64,000 bases of DNA from Tenacibaculum haliotis (GCF_025215075.1 NZ_JAOBTH010000024.1:62001-126000); one strand, 5' to 3'; positions 1 to 8,966 are shown, numbered from the stretch's first letter. Notes: a model not told the origin generated them from the sequence alone. Numbers and translations are program-made.

Positions 1-743
1 CCTACTCTTTCTTCCAAGACTGTTTTTCCATCATCGGAAACAACTACTAAAAAATTAAAATAACGTTTTTTAACTTTTATTTTTTTCTCTTTTACAGGAA
101 GTTCTTTAATTTGTTTTTTAGCTAAAGCTACACAACTATCTGAAAAAGGACACGAATTACATAACGGATTTTGTGGCTTGCATTGCATTGCACCAAAATC
201 CATAATTGCTTGATTATAGATTCCTGGTTGCGAAACATCAATTAGTGTTTGTGCTAATTCTTTAAATTCTTTGATTCCTTTAGTAGAATTAATTGGCGTA
301 TTAATTCCGAAGTAACGTGCTAGAACTCGATATACATTTCCATCAACAACCGCAACAGGCTCATCGTAACAAACAGAAGCTATTGCAGAAGCCGTATAAT
401 CTCCAATTCCTTTTAACTTTAATAACTCTTTATAATTATCAGGAAAAACACCATTTAACTCATTAGCTATATATTTTGCTGTAAAATGCAAGTTACGTGC
501 TCGTGAATAATAACCCAGTCCTTGCCATAATTTAAGTACTTTACTTTCATCGGCTTTTGCTAAGTCGAATACCGTTTTAAACTCGCTTGTAAATGTTAGA
601 AAATAAGGCAATCCTTGAGCTACTCGTGTTTGCTGTAACATGATTTCACTTAACCAAACTAGGTAAGGGTCCTTCGTTTTACGCCAAGGCAAATCTCTTT
701 TATTTTTTAAATACCAGTGAATAAGTTGATTAGCTGATTTCAT
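1..743 (-). CDS. mutY: A/G-specific adenine glycosylase MutY, 3' end cut by window edge
   Basis: MutY removes adenine mispaired with 8-oxoguanine in base excision repair. Translating the minus strand from the ATG at 743 gives an open frame to the window edge (about 247 residues; the family is usually about 350, so the C-terminal 8-oxoG-recognition domain lies outside). Visible are the N-terminal EIMLQQTRV segment with the catalytic Glu, the helix-hairpin-helix LKGIGDYTASAI, the VDGNVYRVLAR segment with the catalytic Asp, and the iron-sulfur loop Cys-X6-Cys-X2-Cys-X5-Cys (CKPQNPLCNSCPFSDSC). It is divergent from the HU gene. In flavobacteria ssb and gldD often follow; they would lie beyond the left edge. 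Confidence 0.95.
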   Translation of the reverse strand, partial: MKSANQLIHWYLKNKRDLPWRKTKDPYLVWLSEIMLQQTRVAQGLPYFLTFTSEFKTVFDLAKADESKVLKLWQGLGYYSRARNLHFTAKYIANELNGVFPDNYKELLKLKGIGDYTASAIASVCYDEPVAVVDGNVYRVLARYFGINTPINSTKGIKEFKELAQTLIDVSQPGIYNQAIMDFGAMQCKPQNPLCNSCPFSDSCVALAKKQIKELPVKEKKIKVKKRYFNFLVVVSDDGKTVLEERV

Positions 744-825
744 TTATGTAAATTGAGCCAGCGAAAATACTGCATTTTATTTAGATATTTTTATTCTTAT
801 TATTTTCCGAATAGATTAATTATCA

Positions 826-833
826 TATATTTG
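826..833 (+). promoter_or_regulatory. Bacteroidota -7 promoter element for the HU gene
   Basis: TATATTTG matches the TAnnTTTG consensus of the primary Bacteroidota sigma factor. It lies 39 bases before the HU start codon. No clear TTG -33 box is seen at the expected distance. Confidence 0.6.
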
Positions 834-872
834 CACCCTCATTTTTAAAAATAAATTCAAAATATATATAGA

Positions 873-1163
873 ATGACAAAAGCAGATATCGTATCTAAAA
901 TTTCAGATAAGAGCGGGATTGAAAAAGCGGATGTTTTAGCAACTGTTGAAGCGTTTATGGACGAGGTAAAGGATGCATTAGAGAGCGGAGATAATGTATA
1001 TTTAAGAGGTTTTGGTAGTTTTATCATCAAAACTAGAGCAGAAAAAACTGGTAGAAATATTTCAAAAAATACGACTATTAAGATTCCTGCACACAACATT
1101 CCAGCTTTTAAACCATCAAAAGTGTTTACAGAGGGTGTTAAAACTAAAGTATCTGTAAAATAA
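873..1163 (+). CDS. HU family DNA-binding protein
   Basis: This is a 96-residue nucleoid protein of the HU/IHF family, which binds and bends DNA as a dimer. The start MTKADIVSKISDKSGIEK and the helical region to about residue 45 are typical. They are followed by the LRGFGSFIIKTRAEKTGRN signature and a beta-arm with the expected proline (about residues 60-80), ending in AFKPSK. Length is normal for HU. It stands first in a short cluster with the 29-residue basic protein (start 56 bases downstream) and rng. There is no Shine-Dalgarno sequence. Confidence 0.95.
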   Translation: MTKADIVSKISDKSGIEKADVLATVEAFMDEVKDALESGDNVYLRGFGSFIIKTRAEKTGRNISKNTTIKIPAHNIPAFKPSKVFTEGVKTKVSVK

Positions 1164-1218
1164 TAAAATTATTAACCAAAGGTCTTTACCGATAAAGACT
1201 TTATAAAACATTTTAATT

Positions 1219-1308
1219 ATGCCAAGCGGTAAAAAAAGAAAGAGAGCTAAGATCTCTACACACAAAAGAAAGAAAAGAGCAAGAGCAAATCGTCACAAGA
1301 AAAAGTAA
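1219..1308 (+). CDS. 29-residue highly basic protein, possible ribosomal protein
   Basis: A small ORF starts MPSGKKRKRAKI and ends RANRHKKK; about two thirds of its residues are Lys, Arg or His, with no acidic residues. From memory, very similar short proteins precede rng in many Flavobacteriia. The size and charge suggest an rRNA-binding ribosomal protein. A novel large-subunit protein, bL38, was reported in the Flavobacterium johnsoniae ribosome structure; whether this is that protein I cannot confirm. The stop codon lies inside the terminator hairpin at 1300-1325, so the gene ends with its transcript. Being real is likely; the function is inference. Confidence 0.75.
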   Translation: MPSGKKRKRAKISTHKRKKRARANRHKKK

Positions 1309-1325
1309 GCTAACGCTTACTTTTT
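1300..1325 (+). terminator. Rho-independent terminator overlapping the basic-protein stop codon
   Basis: Eleven-base perfect arms (AAAAAGTAAGC / GCTTACTTTTT) around a TAAC loop, ending in five T's. The left arm contains the last codons and stop of the 29-residue ORF. It should separate HU plus the basic protein from rng. Confidence 0.8.
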
Positions 1326-1360
1326 CGTTGCTTTTAATAGCTTATTAAGTTCATTGACAC

Positions 1361-1435
1361 TAAGGTTTAGACACCTTAAAATGGTATAAAAATTATACCT
1401 GTTTACAAATTAATCCGTCTTCGTAAAATTTTACG
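1361..1435 (+). promoter_or_regulatory. Three consecutive small hairpins upstream of rng
   Basis: Three inverted repeats lie in the 149-base gap before rng: TAAGGT/ACCTTA (1361-1378), GGTATAA/TTATACC (1383-1399) and the perfect 14-base palindrome CGTAAAATTTTACG (1422-1435). They could form a structured 5' leader. The E. coli RNase E gene is autoregulated through its leader hairpins; the same role here is only inference. Confidence 0.4.
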
Positions 1436-1457
1436 TTGGCACAAAACTATATTCAGA

Positions 1458-2999
1458 ATGAAAACAGAATTAATAATTCGTTCAAATTCTTCTGATATTG
1501 ATTTCGCCTTACTAAGAGATGGTAGACTTACTGAATTAAACAAAGAAACAAGCGATAATAAATTTTCAGTCGGAGATGTTTTTCTAGCAAAAATAGGAAA
1601 AGTGATGACTGGTTTAAACGCCGCTTTTGTAAATGTTGGTTATCCTAAAGATGGTTTTTTACACTATCATGATTTAGGACCGCAAGTACAATCTTTAAAT
1701 AAATTCATTAAGAAGGTAAGCACAGGTAATTATAAAGAATTCACTTTAAAAAACTTTCGTTCTGAGAATGATATCAATAAGGACGGGAAAATTAATGATG
1801 TACTAAAATCAGGTCAAAATTTATTAGTACAAATTGTAAAAGAACCAATATCTACCAAAGGTCCGCGTATTAGCTCGGAACTATCAATAGCTGGTAGGTT
1901 TTTAGTTTTAGTTCCTTTTTCTAACCGAGTATCTGTATCTCAAAAAATAGCAGATCCTAAAGAAAAAGAACGTTTAAAAAAATTAGCAAAAAGCATCAAA
2001 CCAAAAGGGTTTGGGCTTATTTTACGTACTGTTGCCCAGAATAAAAAGGTAGCAGAACTAGATAAAGATTTACAAAATTCACTTGAACGTTGGGAGAAAA
2101 TGTGTAATAGCATTGCTAACAAAAACACACCAACAAAAATATTAAGTGAGTTAAACAGAGCATCTTCTATTTTAAGAGATGTAATGAACGATTCTTTTAC
2201 AAGTATTGTAACCAACGATGAAGATTTAATGATTGAAATTAAAGAGTACTTACAAGAAATATCTCCTGAGAAGGAAAATATTGTAAAACTTCATAAATCT
2301 GACACACCAATTTTTGAGAAATTTGGTATTGAACGTCAGATAAAAACATCGTTTGGTAAAACAGTTTCTATGAGCAAAGGTGCGTATTTAGTTATTGAAC
2401 ACACCGAAGCCTTACATGTTATTGATGTAAATAGTGGTAATCGCTCAAATAAAGCTTTAAGCCAAGAAGAAACTGCTTTAGAAGTTAACTTAATTTCTGC
2501 CACCGAAATAGCACGCCAGTTACAATTGCGTGATATGGGTGGGATTATAGTTGTTGACTTTATTGATATGAAAAGTACTGAAAACAGACAGAAATTATAT
2601 CAGCATTTAAAAGATGCAATGTCTTTAGATCGTACAAAACACAAAATTTTACCTCCGAGTAAGTTTGGTTTAGTACAAATTACAAGACAACGTGTACGAC
2701 CTGAATTAGAAATAAAAACACGTGAACCAAACCCTAATAAAAACGGAGAAGTTGAAGCTCCTATTGTTTTATTAGATAAAATTGAAGCTGAATTAGAACG
2801 CATATTAAATAGCGGTAAAGACTACAAGGAAATTACATTAAATGTACATCCTTTTATAGCTGCTTATTTAACAAAAGGCGTTAATTCTATTCGTTTTAAA
2901 TGGTTTGTACAACACAAAAAGTGGATTAAAATATTACCTAGAGATGCATACCAATACTTACAATATAAATTCTTTTTAAAGAAGAAAAAAAGTAAGTAA
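1458..2999 (+). CDS. rng: Ribonuclease G/E family endoribonuclease
   Basis: This single-strand-specific, 5'-end-sensing endoribonuclease acts in rRNA maturation and mRNA decay. The 513-residue length fits RNase G rather than full-length RNase E, since the long C-terminal degradosome scaffold is absent. Visible are the N-terminal MKTELIIRSN segment, an S1-like domain (about 35-130: VGDVFLAKIGKV, AAFVNVG), the catalytic segment IDVNSGNRS (about residues 325-335, metal-binding Asp) and a second acidic stretch IVVDFIDM (about 368-375). Insertions near residues 60-115 in the S1 region are usual in Bacteroidota. It is preceded by hairpins that may regulate it and followed by a bidirectional terminator. 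Confidence 0.93.
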   Translation: MKTELIIRSNSSDIDFALLRDGRLTELNKETSDNKFSVGDVFLAKIGKVMTGLNAAFVNVGYPKDGFLHYHDLGPQVQSLNKFIKKVSTGNYKEFTLKNFRSENDINKDGKINDVLKSGQNLLVQIVKEPISTKGPRISSELSIAGRFLVLVPFSNRVSVSQKIADPKEKERLKKLAKSIKPKGFGLILRTVAQNKKVAELDKDLQNSLERWEKMCNSIANKNTPTKILSELNRASSILRDVMNDSFTSIVTNDEDLMIEIKEYLQEISPEKENIVKLHKSDTPIFEKFGIERQIKTSFGKTVSMSKGAYLVIEHTEALHVIDVNSGNRSNKALSQEETALEVNLISATEIARQLQLRDMGGIIVVDFIDMKSTENRQKLYQHLKDAMSLDRTKHKILPPSKFGLVQITRQRVRPELEIKTREPNPNKNGEVEAPIVLLDKIEAELERILNSGKDYKEITLNVHPFIAAYLTKGVNSIRFKWFVQHKKWIKILPRDAYQYLQYKFFLKKKKSK

Positions 3000-3021
3000 G
3001 GCAATCTTATTATGAAATAAA

Positions 3022-3045
3022 AACCCGTTTCTTTCGAAACGGGTT
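3022..3045. terminator. Bidirectional terminator between rng and the patatin gene
   Basis: Ten-base perfect arms AACCCGTTTC / GAAACGGGTT around TTTC, flanked by an A-rich stretch on the left and seven T's on the right. It can terminate both converging genes. Confidence 0.9.
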
Positions 3046-3055
3046 TTTTTATGCG

Positions 3056-5245
3056 CTAAAACCAAAATCCTAAATTAAATAACCAATAGTTTTCGTTATG
3101 GTCTGGTGACCAAGAATACTTTAATTCTACTGGTCCTATGAAGGTTTCTACACTATACCCTAAGGCATATCCTGACTTAGTATTATCAAATAATTTCTCT
3201 ACTTGAAAGACATTCTCTTCTATACGTGCATAATTAGCAACAAACGTTGCGTAATGTTTTTCTAAAAATTGATATCTTAAATTAAATTCAGACTTTAAAA
3301 AAGATTGGTTATTTAACGATCCTGTTTCATAACCATAAAAAGAGGAGAAATTATTAATATAATTTTTATTGTAACCACCTAAACGGTAGTCAAACATTTG
3401 TGATGATTTTTTCCCTAAAGTATATCCGGCTCCTGATATGTACTGAAAAGTTAACTTATTATAAAAAGTTGTTGCAAAACCCAACGTTCCTGAAATTTGA
3501 GAAAATTGATGAAAAGGTTCACTTCCCTGAACCAATTTGGGCAATTTAACCTTCCTATCTGACCACATAAACCATTTAAATCCTAAACCCGCGTAAAACC
3601 CTCCAGTTGGAAACATTTTTTTATTATAAGTATCTAACTTCAAGAAAGAATAAGTGTTAACATAATTACTTTTATCAAAAAAAACCTCTTCTCCGTTTGC
3701 CAAAATATTTTCGGAACTTAATCGAATGTATTTATTTTCAAGACCAATACCAAAGGCAAACTTCTTATCAACTGTAGTTTGAAAATATACTGCATTGGTA
3801 AAATCTACATACTTACCATTTACAAGGTTATTTTGATGTAAAAAACTACTATTAAAAGAATTGTATCTTGATTTAAACCCATAACTAGGAATCAATCCAT
3901 TATCAATAAAATAATTAAAATCATAGCGAATATTGTCTCCTATACCAACATCTAAAGAGAGCTCGTCGTTTTGTGTAATTAATTTTTTATGGTTGTAGTT
4001 TAATAAAACTGCTGATTTATATAATAAATCATAATGCAAACCAATTTTAAAATAAGACTGTATTTTTTCTTCTTTAACAAGTAACTCTAATTTTTTTCCT
4101 TGAAAAGATTTATAAAAACGGTAATTAATTCGGTTAAAATTTCTAGAAGCAGTTAGTGCATTAATTTTTTTTGAAATGTCTTTATACGAAGTACTATCTC
4201 CTTCATTTAGCTGTAGTTTTCCTAAAATATAATTATTCGTATAGTTTTTATTTCCTTTAATAATAATTCGATCAACTAAGAATTTATCTTCTTCGATTTT
4301 ATTTATTACCGGTACTCTTTTTCGTGTTTGTAACTTTGCTATACTATCAAAAACAGCGGTATATTTTTTAGCTTTTTTTATCCCTTCTCGTAATATTTCA
4401 TCCTTTTTATCAAAAGAAATTACACTATATTCTAAAATTTCTGGACGCAAATAAACATTTAAAAGACGTACCTGCTCATCGGAGTTTTGGTACATCTGAA
4501 AATTTACTATTTGCATTAATACCGCAGCAACAGAAGAGAGTTCGTGTTTTTTTAGTAATTCTCCCTGAACATTTACTCCAATAATAAAATCTACACCTTT
4601 TTTCTTCATGATGTCTACGGGAAAGTTGTTCACTACACCACCATCAACTAATAACTTTCCATCAATTTCAACAGGATTTAACAACGAAGGAAAGGCTGCA
4701 CTTGCTCTTAAAGCTAAAGGCAATGATCCTTTATTTAAAATTACTTCCTCACCAGTTTCAATATTGGTACCAATGCAATAAAACGGAATTGGAAGTTTTG
4801 AGAAATCGGTAATATTATCAACCGGAGCTAATAATTCTGTTAAATAATTCAATACATTTTGTCCTTTAGACAATCCTAAAGGAAGCCCTACTTTACCTTC
4901 TTTTATCGGTAAAGAAAGTGCATATTTCTCTCCATATTGTTTTGTAAAAAAAGGCTTATCTATTCTATCAATTTTATCTTGAATCAAATCCATAAAATCA
5001 ACATCTAAAACTACTTGCTCTATTTGATCAGCTGTATAACCGGCGGCATATAAACCACCAACAATGGCACCCATACTCGTACCACCAATATAATCTATTT
5101 GTACTCCTGCTTTTTCCAACTCTTTTAAAACCCCAATATGAGCAAAACCTTTAGCACCTCCTCCACTTAAAACTAACCCTACTTTAGGTTGATTTTGCGC
5201 CAGCATAATTGCAGGTAAAAACAATATGATTAATAACTTTTTCAT
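3056..5245 (-). CDS. Patatin-like phospholipase with POTRA-like region and outer-membrane barrel
   Basis: A 729-residue secreted protein with signal peptide MKKLLIILFLPAIMLAQ. Residues about 20-230 form a patatin lipase domain: oxyanion motif GGGAKG, nucleophile elbow GGTSMG (Ser), and the DGG motif (VDGGVVNNFPVD) supplying the catalytic Asp. After a linker comes a POTRA-like segment (about 320-395, VDRIIIKGNKNYTN), then a C-terminal Omp85-type beta-barrel (about 395-729) ending in aromatic WLFNLGFWF. This is the layout of PlpD/type Vd-like surface lipases; whether the lipase stays in the periplasm or reaches the surface is not visible. Its ATG overlaps the uvrC stop as ATGA, so it is translationally coupled to uvrC. 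Confidence 0.92.
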   Translation of the reverse strand: MKKLLIILFLPAIMLAQNQPKVGLVLSGGGAKGFAHIGVLKELEKAGVQIDYIGGTSMGAIVGGLYAAGYTADQIEQVVLDVDFMDLIQDKIDRIDKPFFTKQYGEKYALSLPIKEGKVGLPLGLSKGQNVLNYLTELLAPVDNITDFSKLPIPFYCIGTNIETGEEVILNKGSLPLALRASAAFPSLLNPVEIDGKLLVDGGVVNNFPVDIMKKKGVDFIIGVNVQGELLKKHELSSVAAVLMQIVNFQMYQNSDEQVRLLNVYLRPEILEYSVISFDKKDEILREGIKKAKKYTAVFDSIAKLQTRKRVPVINKIEEDKFLVDRIIIKGNKNYTNNYILGKLQLNEGDSTSYKDISKKINALTASRNFNRINYRFYKSFQGKKLELLVKEEKIQSYFKIGLHYDLLYKSAVLLNYNHKKLITQNDELSLDVGIGDNIRYDFNYFIDNGLIPSYGFKSRYNSFNSSFLHQNNLVNGKYVDFTNAVYFQTTVDKKFAFGIGLENKYIRLSSENILANGEEVFFDKSNYVNTYSFLKLDTYNKKMFPTGGFYAGLGFKWFMWSDRKVKLPKLVQGSEPFHQFSQISGTLGFATTFYNKLTFQYISGAGYTLGKKSSQMFDYRLGGYNKNYINNFSSFYGYETGSLNNQSFLKSEFNLRYQFLEKHYATFVANYARIEENVFQVEKLFDNTKSGYALGYSVETFIGPVELKYSWSPDHNENYWLFNLGFWF

Positions 5246-7038
5246 TCTTTTTCTTTTTGATAAAACTGATGTATTTTCTGAGCTCTTGAAAAACCAACAA
5301 TTTCTTTTAATTCTTCTAATGTAGCTTCTTTTACTCTTTTTGCTGATTTAAATTTACGCAATAAATTAGTAATGGTTTGTTTACCAATATCAGGAATTTG
5401 TTCTAATTCTGATTGAATAGCGCTTTTACTTCGTTTGTTTCTGTGTAATGTAATTCCGAATCGATGAGCTTCGTTTCTTAAAAACTGAATTATTTTTAAG
5501 CTTTCTGATTTCTTATCTAAATATAAAGGCACAGAATCTCCTGGATAATAAATTTCTTCCAATCTTTTTGCAATTCCGATTATAGCTATTTTTCCTCGCA
5601 AACCTAAAGCGTCTAGACTTTTTAAAGCTGATGATAACTGACCTTTTCCTCCATCAATAACAATTAATTGTGGTAATGGTTGTTTTTCTTCTAACAAGCG
5701 TCTGTAACGACGAAAAACCACTTCTTCCATCGATGCAAAATCATCAGGCCCTTCCACAGTTTTAATATTATAATGACGGTATTCTTTTTTACTCGGTTTT
5801 CCGTCTTTAAAAACTACACAAGCAGCCACAGGGTGTGTTCCTTGAATATTCGAATTATCAAAACACTCTATATGGCGTGGCTCTTCATGCAAACGTAAAT
5901 CTTTTTGCATTTGCCCCATTATTCGTTTTACATGACGATCTGGATCTACAATTTTTATTTGCTTAAACTGCTCCATCCGATAATACTTCGCATTTCTTTC
6001 TGATAAATCTACAATTCGTTTTTTGTCTCCTAATTTCGGTACGGTCACTTTTATTTGCTCTCCTAAATTCACCTTAAAAGGCACATAAACTTCTCTTGAT
6101 AAGGAATTAAATCGATTGCGAGTTTCTATAATAAACAACTCTAACAATTGCTTGTCGGTTTCTTCTAGTTTCTTTTTTATTTCTGTAGTGTATGATTGCA
6201 CAATTGCGCCATTCATCACTTTAAAAAAGTTTGCATAACCGTGGGTTTCATCAGAAATAATAGAAAAAACATCTACGTTATTAATAGACGGATTTACAAT
6301 AGTAGATTTTGCTTGATAATTTTTTAAAGAATCTAATTTGTCTTTAATTTTCTGAGCTTCTTCAAACTTCATATCCGAAGCAAAATCGAGCATTATTTGT
6401 TGTAATCGCTCTAAAATTTCTTTAAAATTTCCTTTAAGAATATTTCTAATTGCCCTAATTTCTTCTAAATAATTATCTTCATGTTGATGCCCTTCACAAG
6501 GTCCTTTACAATTACCCAAATGATATTCTAAACAAACTTTATACTTGTAAGAAGCTATTTTTTCTTGACTTAAATCGTACGTACAAGTTCGCAGCGGATA
6601 CAGCTCTTTAATTAAACTTAAGAGTGATTGTACCATTTTCATGTTGGTGTAAGGTCCAAAATATTCAGAACCATCTTTAACAACTCTCCGGGTAGAAAAA
6701 ACTCTCGGAAAACGTTCTTTTTTTATACAAAGCCACGGATATGATTTATCATCTTTTAATAAAACATTGTAACGTGGTTTATACTTTTTGATTAGGTTGT
6801 TTTCGAGCAATAATGCATCCGTTTCAGTATCAACAACAACATGCTCTATCCGAACAATTTTTTTAACTAAAATTCGCGTTTTACCATTCTCATGAGTCTT
6901 CGTAAAATAGGAAGAAACACGTTTTTTTAAGTTTTTAGCCTTACCTACATATATAATCACCTCATCTTTATCAAAATATTGATAAACTCCTGGTGAAGAA
7001 GGTAGTGTTTTTAGCTGAAGTTCTAATGAAGTTGGCAT
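5242..7038 (-). CDS. uvrC: Excinuclease ABC subunit C
   Basis: UvrC makes both incisions in nucleotide excision repair, with UvrA and UvrB. I start it at the second Met (MPTSLELQL, 7038; 598 residues) because the five residues before it look unlike UvrC. Domains: GIY-YIG nuclease (about 10-95, GVYQYFDK and IYVGKAKNLKKR), UVR motif binding UvrB (about 200-235, FEEAQKIKDKL), RNase H-like 5' nuclease (about 370-530, ECFDNSNIQG, IDGGKGQL, NEAHRFG) and C-terminal helix-hairpin-helix pair (IPDIGKQTITNLL, EIVGFSRAQKI). It is followed by the overlapping patatin gene. Length and motifs are normal. Confidence 0.97.
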   Translation of the reverse strand: MPTSLELQLKTLPSSPGVYQYFDKDEVIIYVGKAKNLKKRVSSYFTKTHENGKTRILVKKIVRIEHVVVDTETDALLLENNLIKKYKPRYNVLLKDDKSYPWLCIKKERFPRVFSTRRVVKDGSEYFGPYTNMKMVQSLLSLIKELYPLRTCTYDLSQEKIASYKYKVCLEYHLGNCKGPCEGHQHEDNYLEEIRAIRNILKGNFKEILERLQQIMLDFASDMKFEEAQKIKDKLDSLKNYQAKSTIVNPSINNVDVFSIISDETHGYANFFKVMNGAIVQSYTTEIKKKLEETDKQLLELFIIETRNRFNSLSREVYVPFKVNLGEQIKVTVPKLGDKKRIVDLSERNAKYYRMEQFKQIKIVDPDRHVKRIMGQMQKDLRLHEEPRHIECFDNSNIQGTHPVAACVVFKDGKPSKKEYRHYNIKTVEGPDDFASMEEVVFRRYRRLLEEKQPLPQLIVIDGGKGQLSSALKSLDALGLRGKIAIIGIAKRLEEIYYPGDSVPLYLDKKSESLKIIQFLRNEAHRFGITLHRNKRSKSAIQSELEQIPDIGKQTITNLLRKFKSAKRVKEATLEELKEIVGFSRAQKIHQFYQKEKE

Positions 7039-7113
7039 ACAACGAAAATACAATTTTATAAAGATATGTAAGTTGCTATATGTACATTTACACTAATATT
7101 TATTTACTACACA

Positions 7114-8883
7114 ATGCAACAACCAATTCCTTTTTATAAAGAAGAAATCAATAGTTTAAATGCCGTTTTAATTGCGTTAAAAAAACGGTTACTTACAACT
7201 CGTATTTTACGTCTTTTGGCATTCTTAACCATTTCTTTTTCAGCATATATAGCTTTTACAAAAAACAACTTATTTTTTATTATAAGTGTTATCGCTTTAA
7301 TCGCTTTTGTTTATTTAGTAACAAAACACTTAGGTTTAAAACAAACAAAAAGTATCATAGAAGCGAAACTGACTATTAATAAAACAGAAATAGCCGTTTT
7401 AAATGGTACATTTTCTGACTTAGAGAGTGGAAAAGAGTTTATAAACCCCGAGCATTATTTTAGCAATGATATCGATTTGTTTGGTATTGGCTCTTTCTTT
7501 CAGTACATAAACAGAACGGCAACCAACGAAGGAAAAAAGCTATTAGCTATTATTTTAACAAGTAACGATATTAACAGTATTGAAGAAAAACAAAAAGTAA
7601 CACAAGAACTTGCATTAAAAGTAAAATGGCGTCAACATTTTACTGCTGTTGCTAGTTTAATACATACCAAAACAGCAATACCTATTATTGTAAAATGGGT
7701 GCATTCTTATGAGCAGAAACTCCCTACTTTCTTAACACTGTTTTCGTATATTTTTTCTGCTATTTCAATTGTTTTAATTGGCTTATTAAGTTTTGATGTC
7801 ATTACGTTTTCTGTACTTTTAATCTGGTTTATAATTGGTTTAACAACTACTGCTTTCTTTTTTAAAAACATTCAAGAATTAGCGACTGAAACTACCAAAG
7901 CAAAAGAAACATTTAATCAATACCATCAGTTATTAGCACAGATAGAAAATGAGGAATTTACCAATTCGACATTAAAAAACAAACAAGCAAAAATTCAACA
8001 AAAAAACAAAAAGGCATCTACTATATTTAAAGAGTTTTCTAAAAGATTAGATGCTTTCGATCAACGTAATAACATTATTATTGCTATTATTGGTAACGGA
8101 CTTTTTCTTTGGGATATTCGCAATACCATTAAAATAGAAAATTGGATTACTACCTACAAAAGTACTGTTGAAGAATGGTTTAATGTTGTTTCTTTTTTTG
8201 ATGCACAAAACTCGTTAGCAAACTTTGTTTTTAATAAACCTGAATATGTATTTCCTATTATAAATAACGAAAAATCAGTTTTAAATGCAGTGAATTTAGG
8301 ACATCCTTTATTAAATGCCACTAAAAGAATAGACAATGATTTTGTAATAGATAATGAAGAATTTTTTATTGTTACTGGAGCAAATATGGCAGGGAAAAGC
8401 ACTTTTTTAAGAGCTGTTTCGTTAGCAATTGTAATGTCTAATAATGGTTTACCAATATGTGCTGTGAAAGTAAAATACAATCCGGTTAAATTAATTACAA
8501 GTATGCGAACTTCAGATTCTTTAAGCGATGATGAATCTTACTTTTATGCCGAACTTAAACGTTTAAAATTTATCGTAAACAAAATTAAAACAGAAAATTA
8601 TTTTATCATTTTAGATGAAATATTAAAAGGAACAAATAGCATGGATAAAGCCATCGGTTCTAAAAAATTCATTGAAAAACTAAACAAATCTCATTCTACC
8701 GGAATAATAGCCACACACGATGTTAGTTTATGTGAATTATCAAAAGAATATAACACCATTAAAAACTATTATTTTGATGCTGAGATTATAAATAACGAGT
8801 TACATTTTGATTATAAAATGAAAAACGGCGTGTGTAAAAACATGAACGCTTCCTTTTTATTAAAGAAAATGGAAATTGTTTAG
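7114..8883 (+). CDS. Membrane-anchored MutS-related ATPase
   Basis: A 589-residue protein with a C-terminal MutS ATPase domain: Walker A GANMAGKST (about 421), then the Walker B/D-loop region LDEILKGTNSMDKAIGS and the histidine segment ATHD. There is no N-terminal mismatch-recognition domain. Instead hydrophobic segments at about 31-48 and 53-69, and a pair at about 205-250, suggest four transmembrane helices, followed by a helical core (about 260-400). This fits the short MutS-like proteins common in Bacteroidota and often mis-called mutS; the genuine mutS is at 26887-29514. The role is unknown: DNA-structure processing at the membrane is possible but unproven. It stands alone, divergent from uvrC. 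Confidence 0.85.
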   Translation: MQQPIPFYKEEINSLNAVLIALKKRLLTTRILRLLAFLTISFSAYIAFTKNNLFFIISVIALIAFVYLVTKHLGLKQTKSIIEAKLTINKTEIAVLNGTFSDLESGKEFINPEHYFSNDIDLFGIGSFFQYINRTATNEGKKLLAIILTSNDINSIEEKQKVTQELALKVKWRQHFTAVASLIHTKTAIPIIVKWVHSYEQKLPTFLTLFSYIFSAISIVLIGLLSFDVITFSVLLIWFIIGLTTTAFFFKNIQELATETTKAKETFNQYHQLLAQIENEEFTNSTLKNKQAKIQQKNKKASTIFKEFSKRLDAFDQRNNIIIAIIGNGLFLWDIRNTIKIENWITTYKSTVEEWFNVVSFFDAQNSLANFVFNKPEYVFPIINNEKSVLNAVNLGHPLLNATKRIDNDFVIDNEEFFIVTGANMAGKSTFLRAVSLAIVMSNNGLPICAVKVKYNPVKLITSMRTSDSLSDDESYFYAELKRLKFIVNKIKTENYFIILDEILKGTNSMDKAIGSKKFIEKLNKSHSTGIIATHDVSLCELSKEYNTIKNYYFDAEIINNELHFDYKMKNGVCKNMNASFLLKKMEIV

Positions 8884-8904
8884 TTCTTTATTTTTTCAGT
8901 AAAC

Positions 8905-8929
8905 TTTATCATAATAAAACTATGATAAA
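8905..8929 (+). other. Inverted repeat after the MutS-like gene
   Basis: Nine-base perfect arms TTTATCATA / TATGATAAA with a 7-base loop, but no following T-run. It may be a weak terminator or an operator near the moaA promoter, whose -7 element starts 30 bases downstream. Confidence 0.35.
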
Positions 8930-8958
8930 TGACAGGAAATAATTGCAGCATTAAACCG

Positions 8959-8966
8959 TATATTTG
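8959..8966 (+). promoter_or_regulatory. -7 promoter element for moaA, nearly leaderless
   Basis: TATATTTG fits TAnnTTTG and ends only four bases before the moaA ATG at 8971. Transcription would start at or very near the start codon. Confidence 0.6.

Noticed and set aside
4010-4030. Truncation or frameshift in the patatin-barrel gene
   Set aside because: Domain order, length and the aromatic C-terminus are complete; the frame is unbroken.
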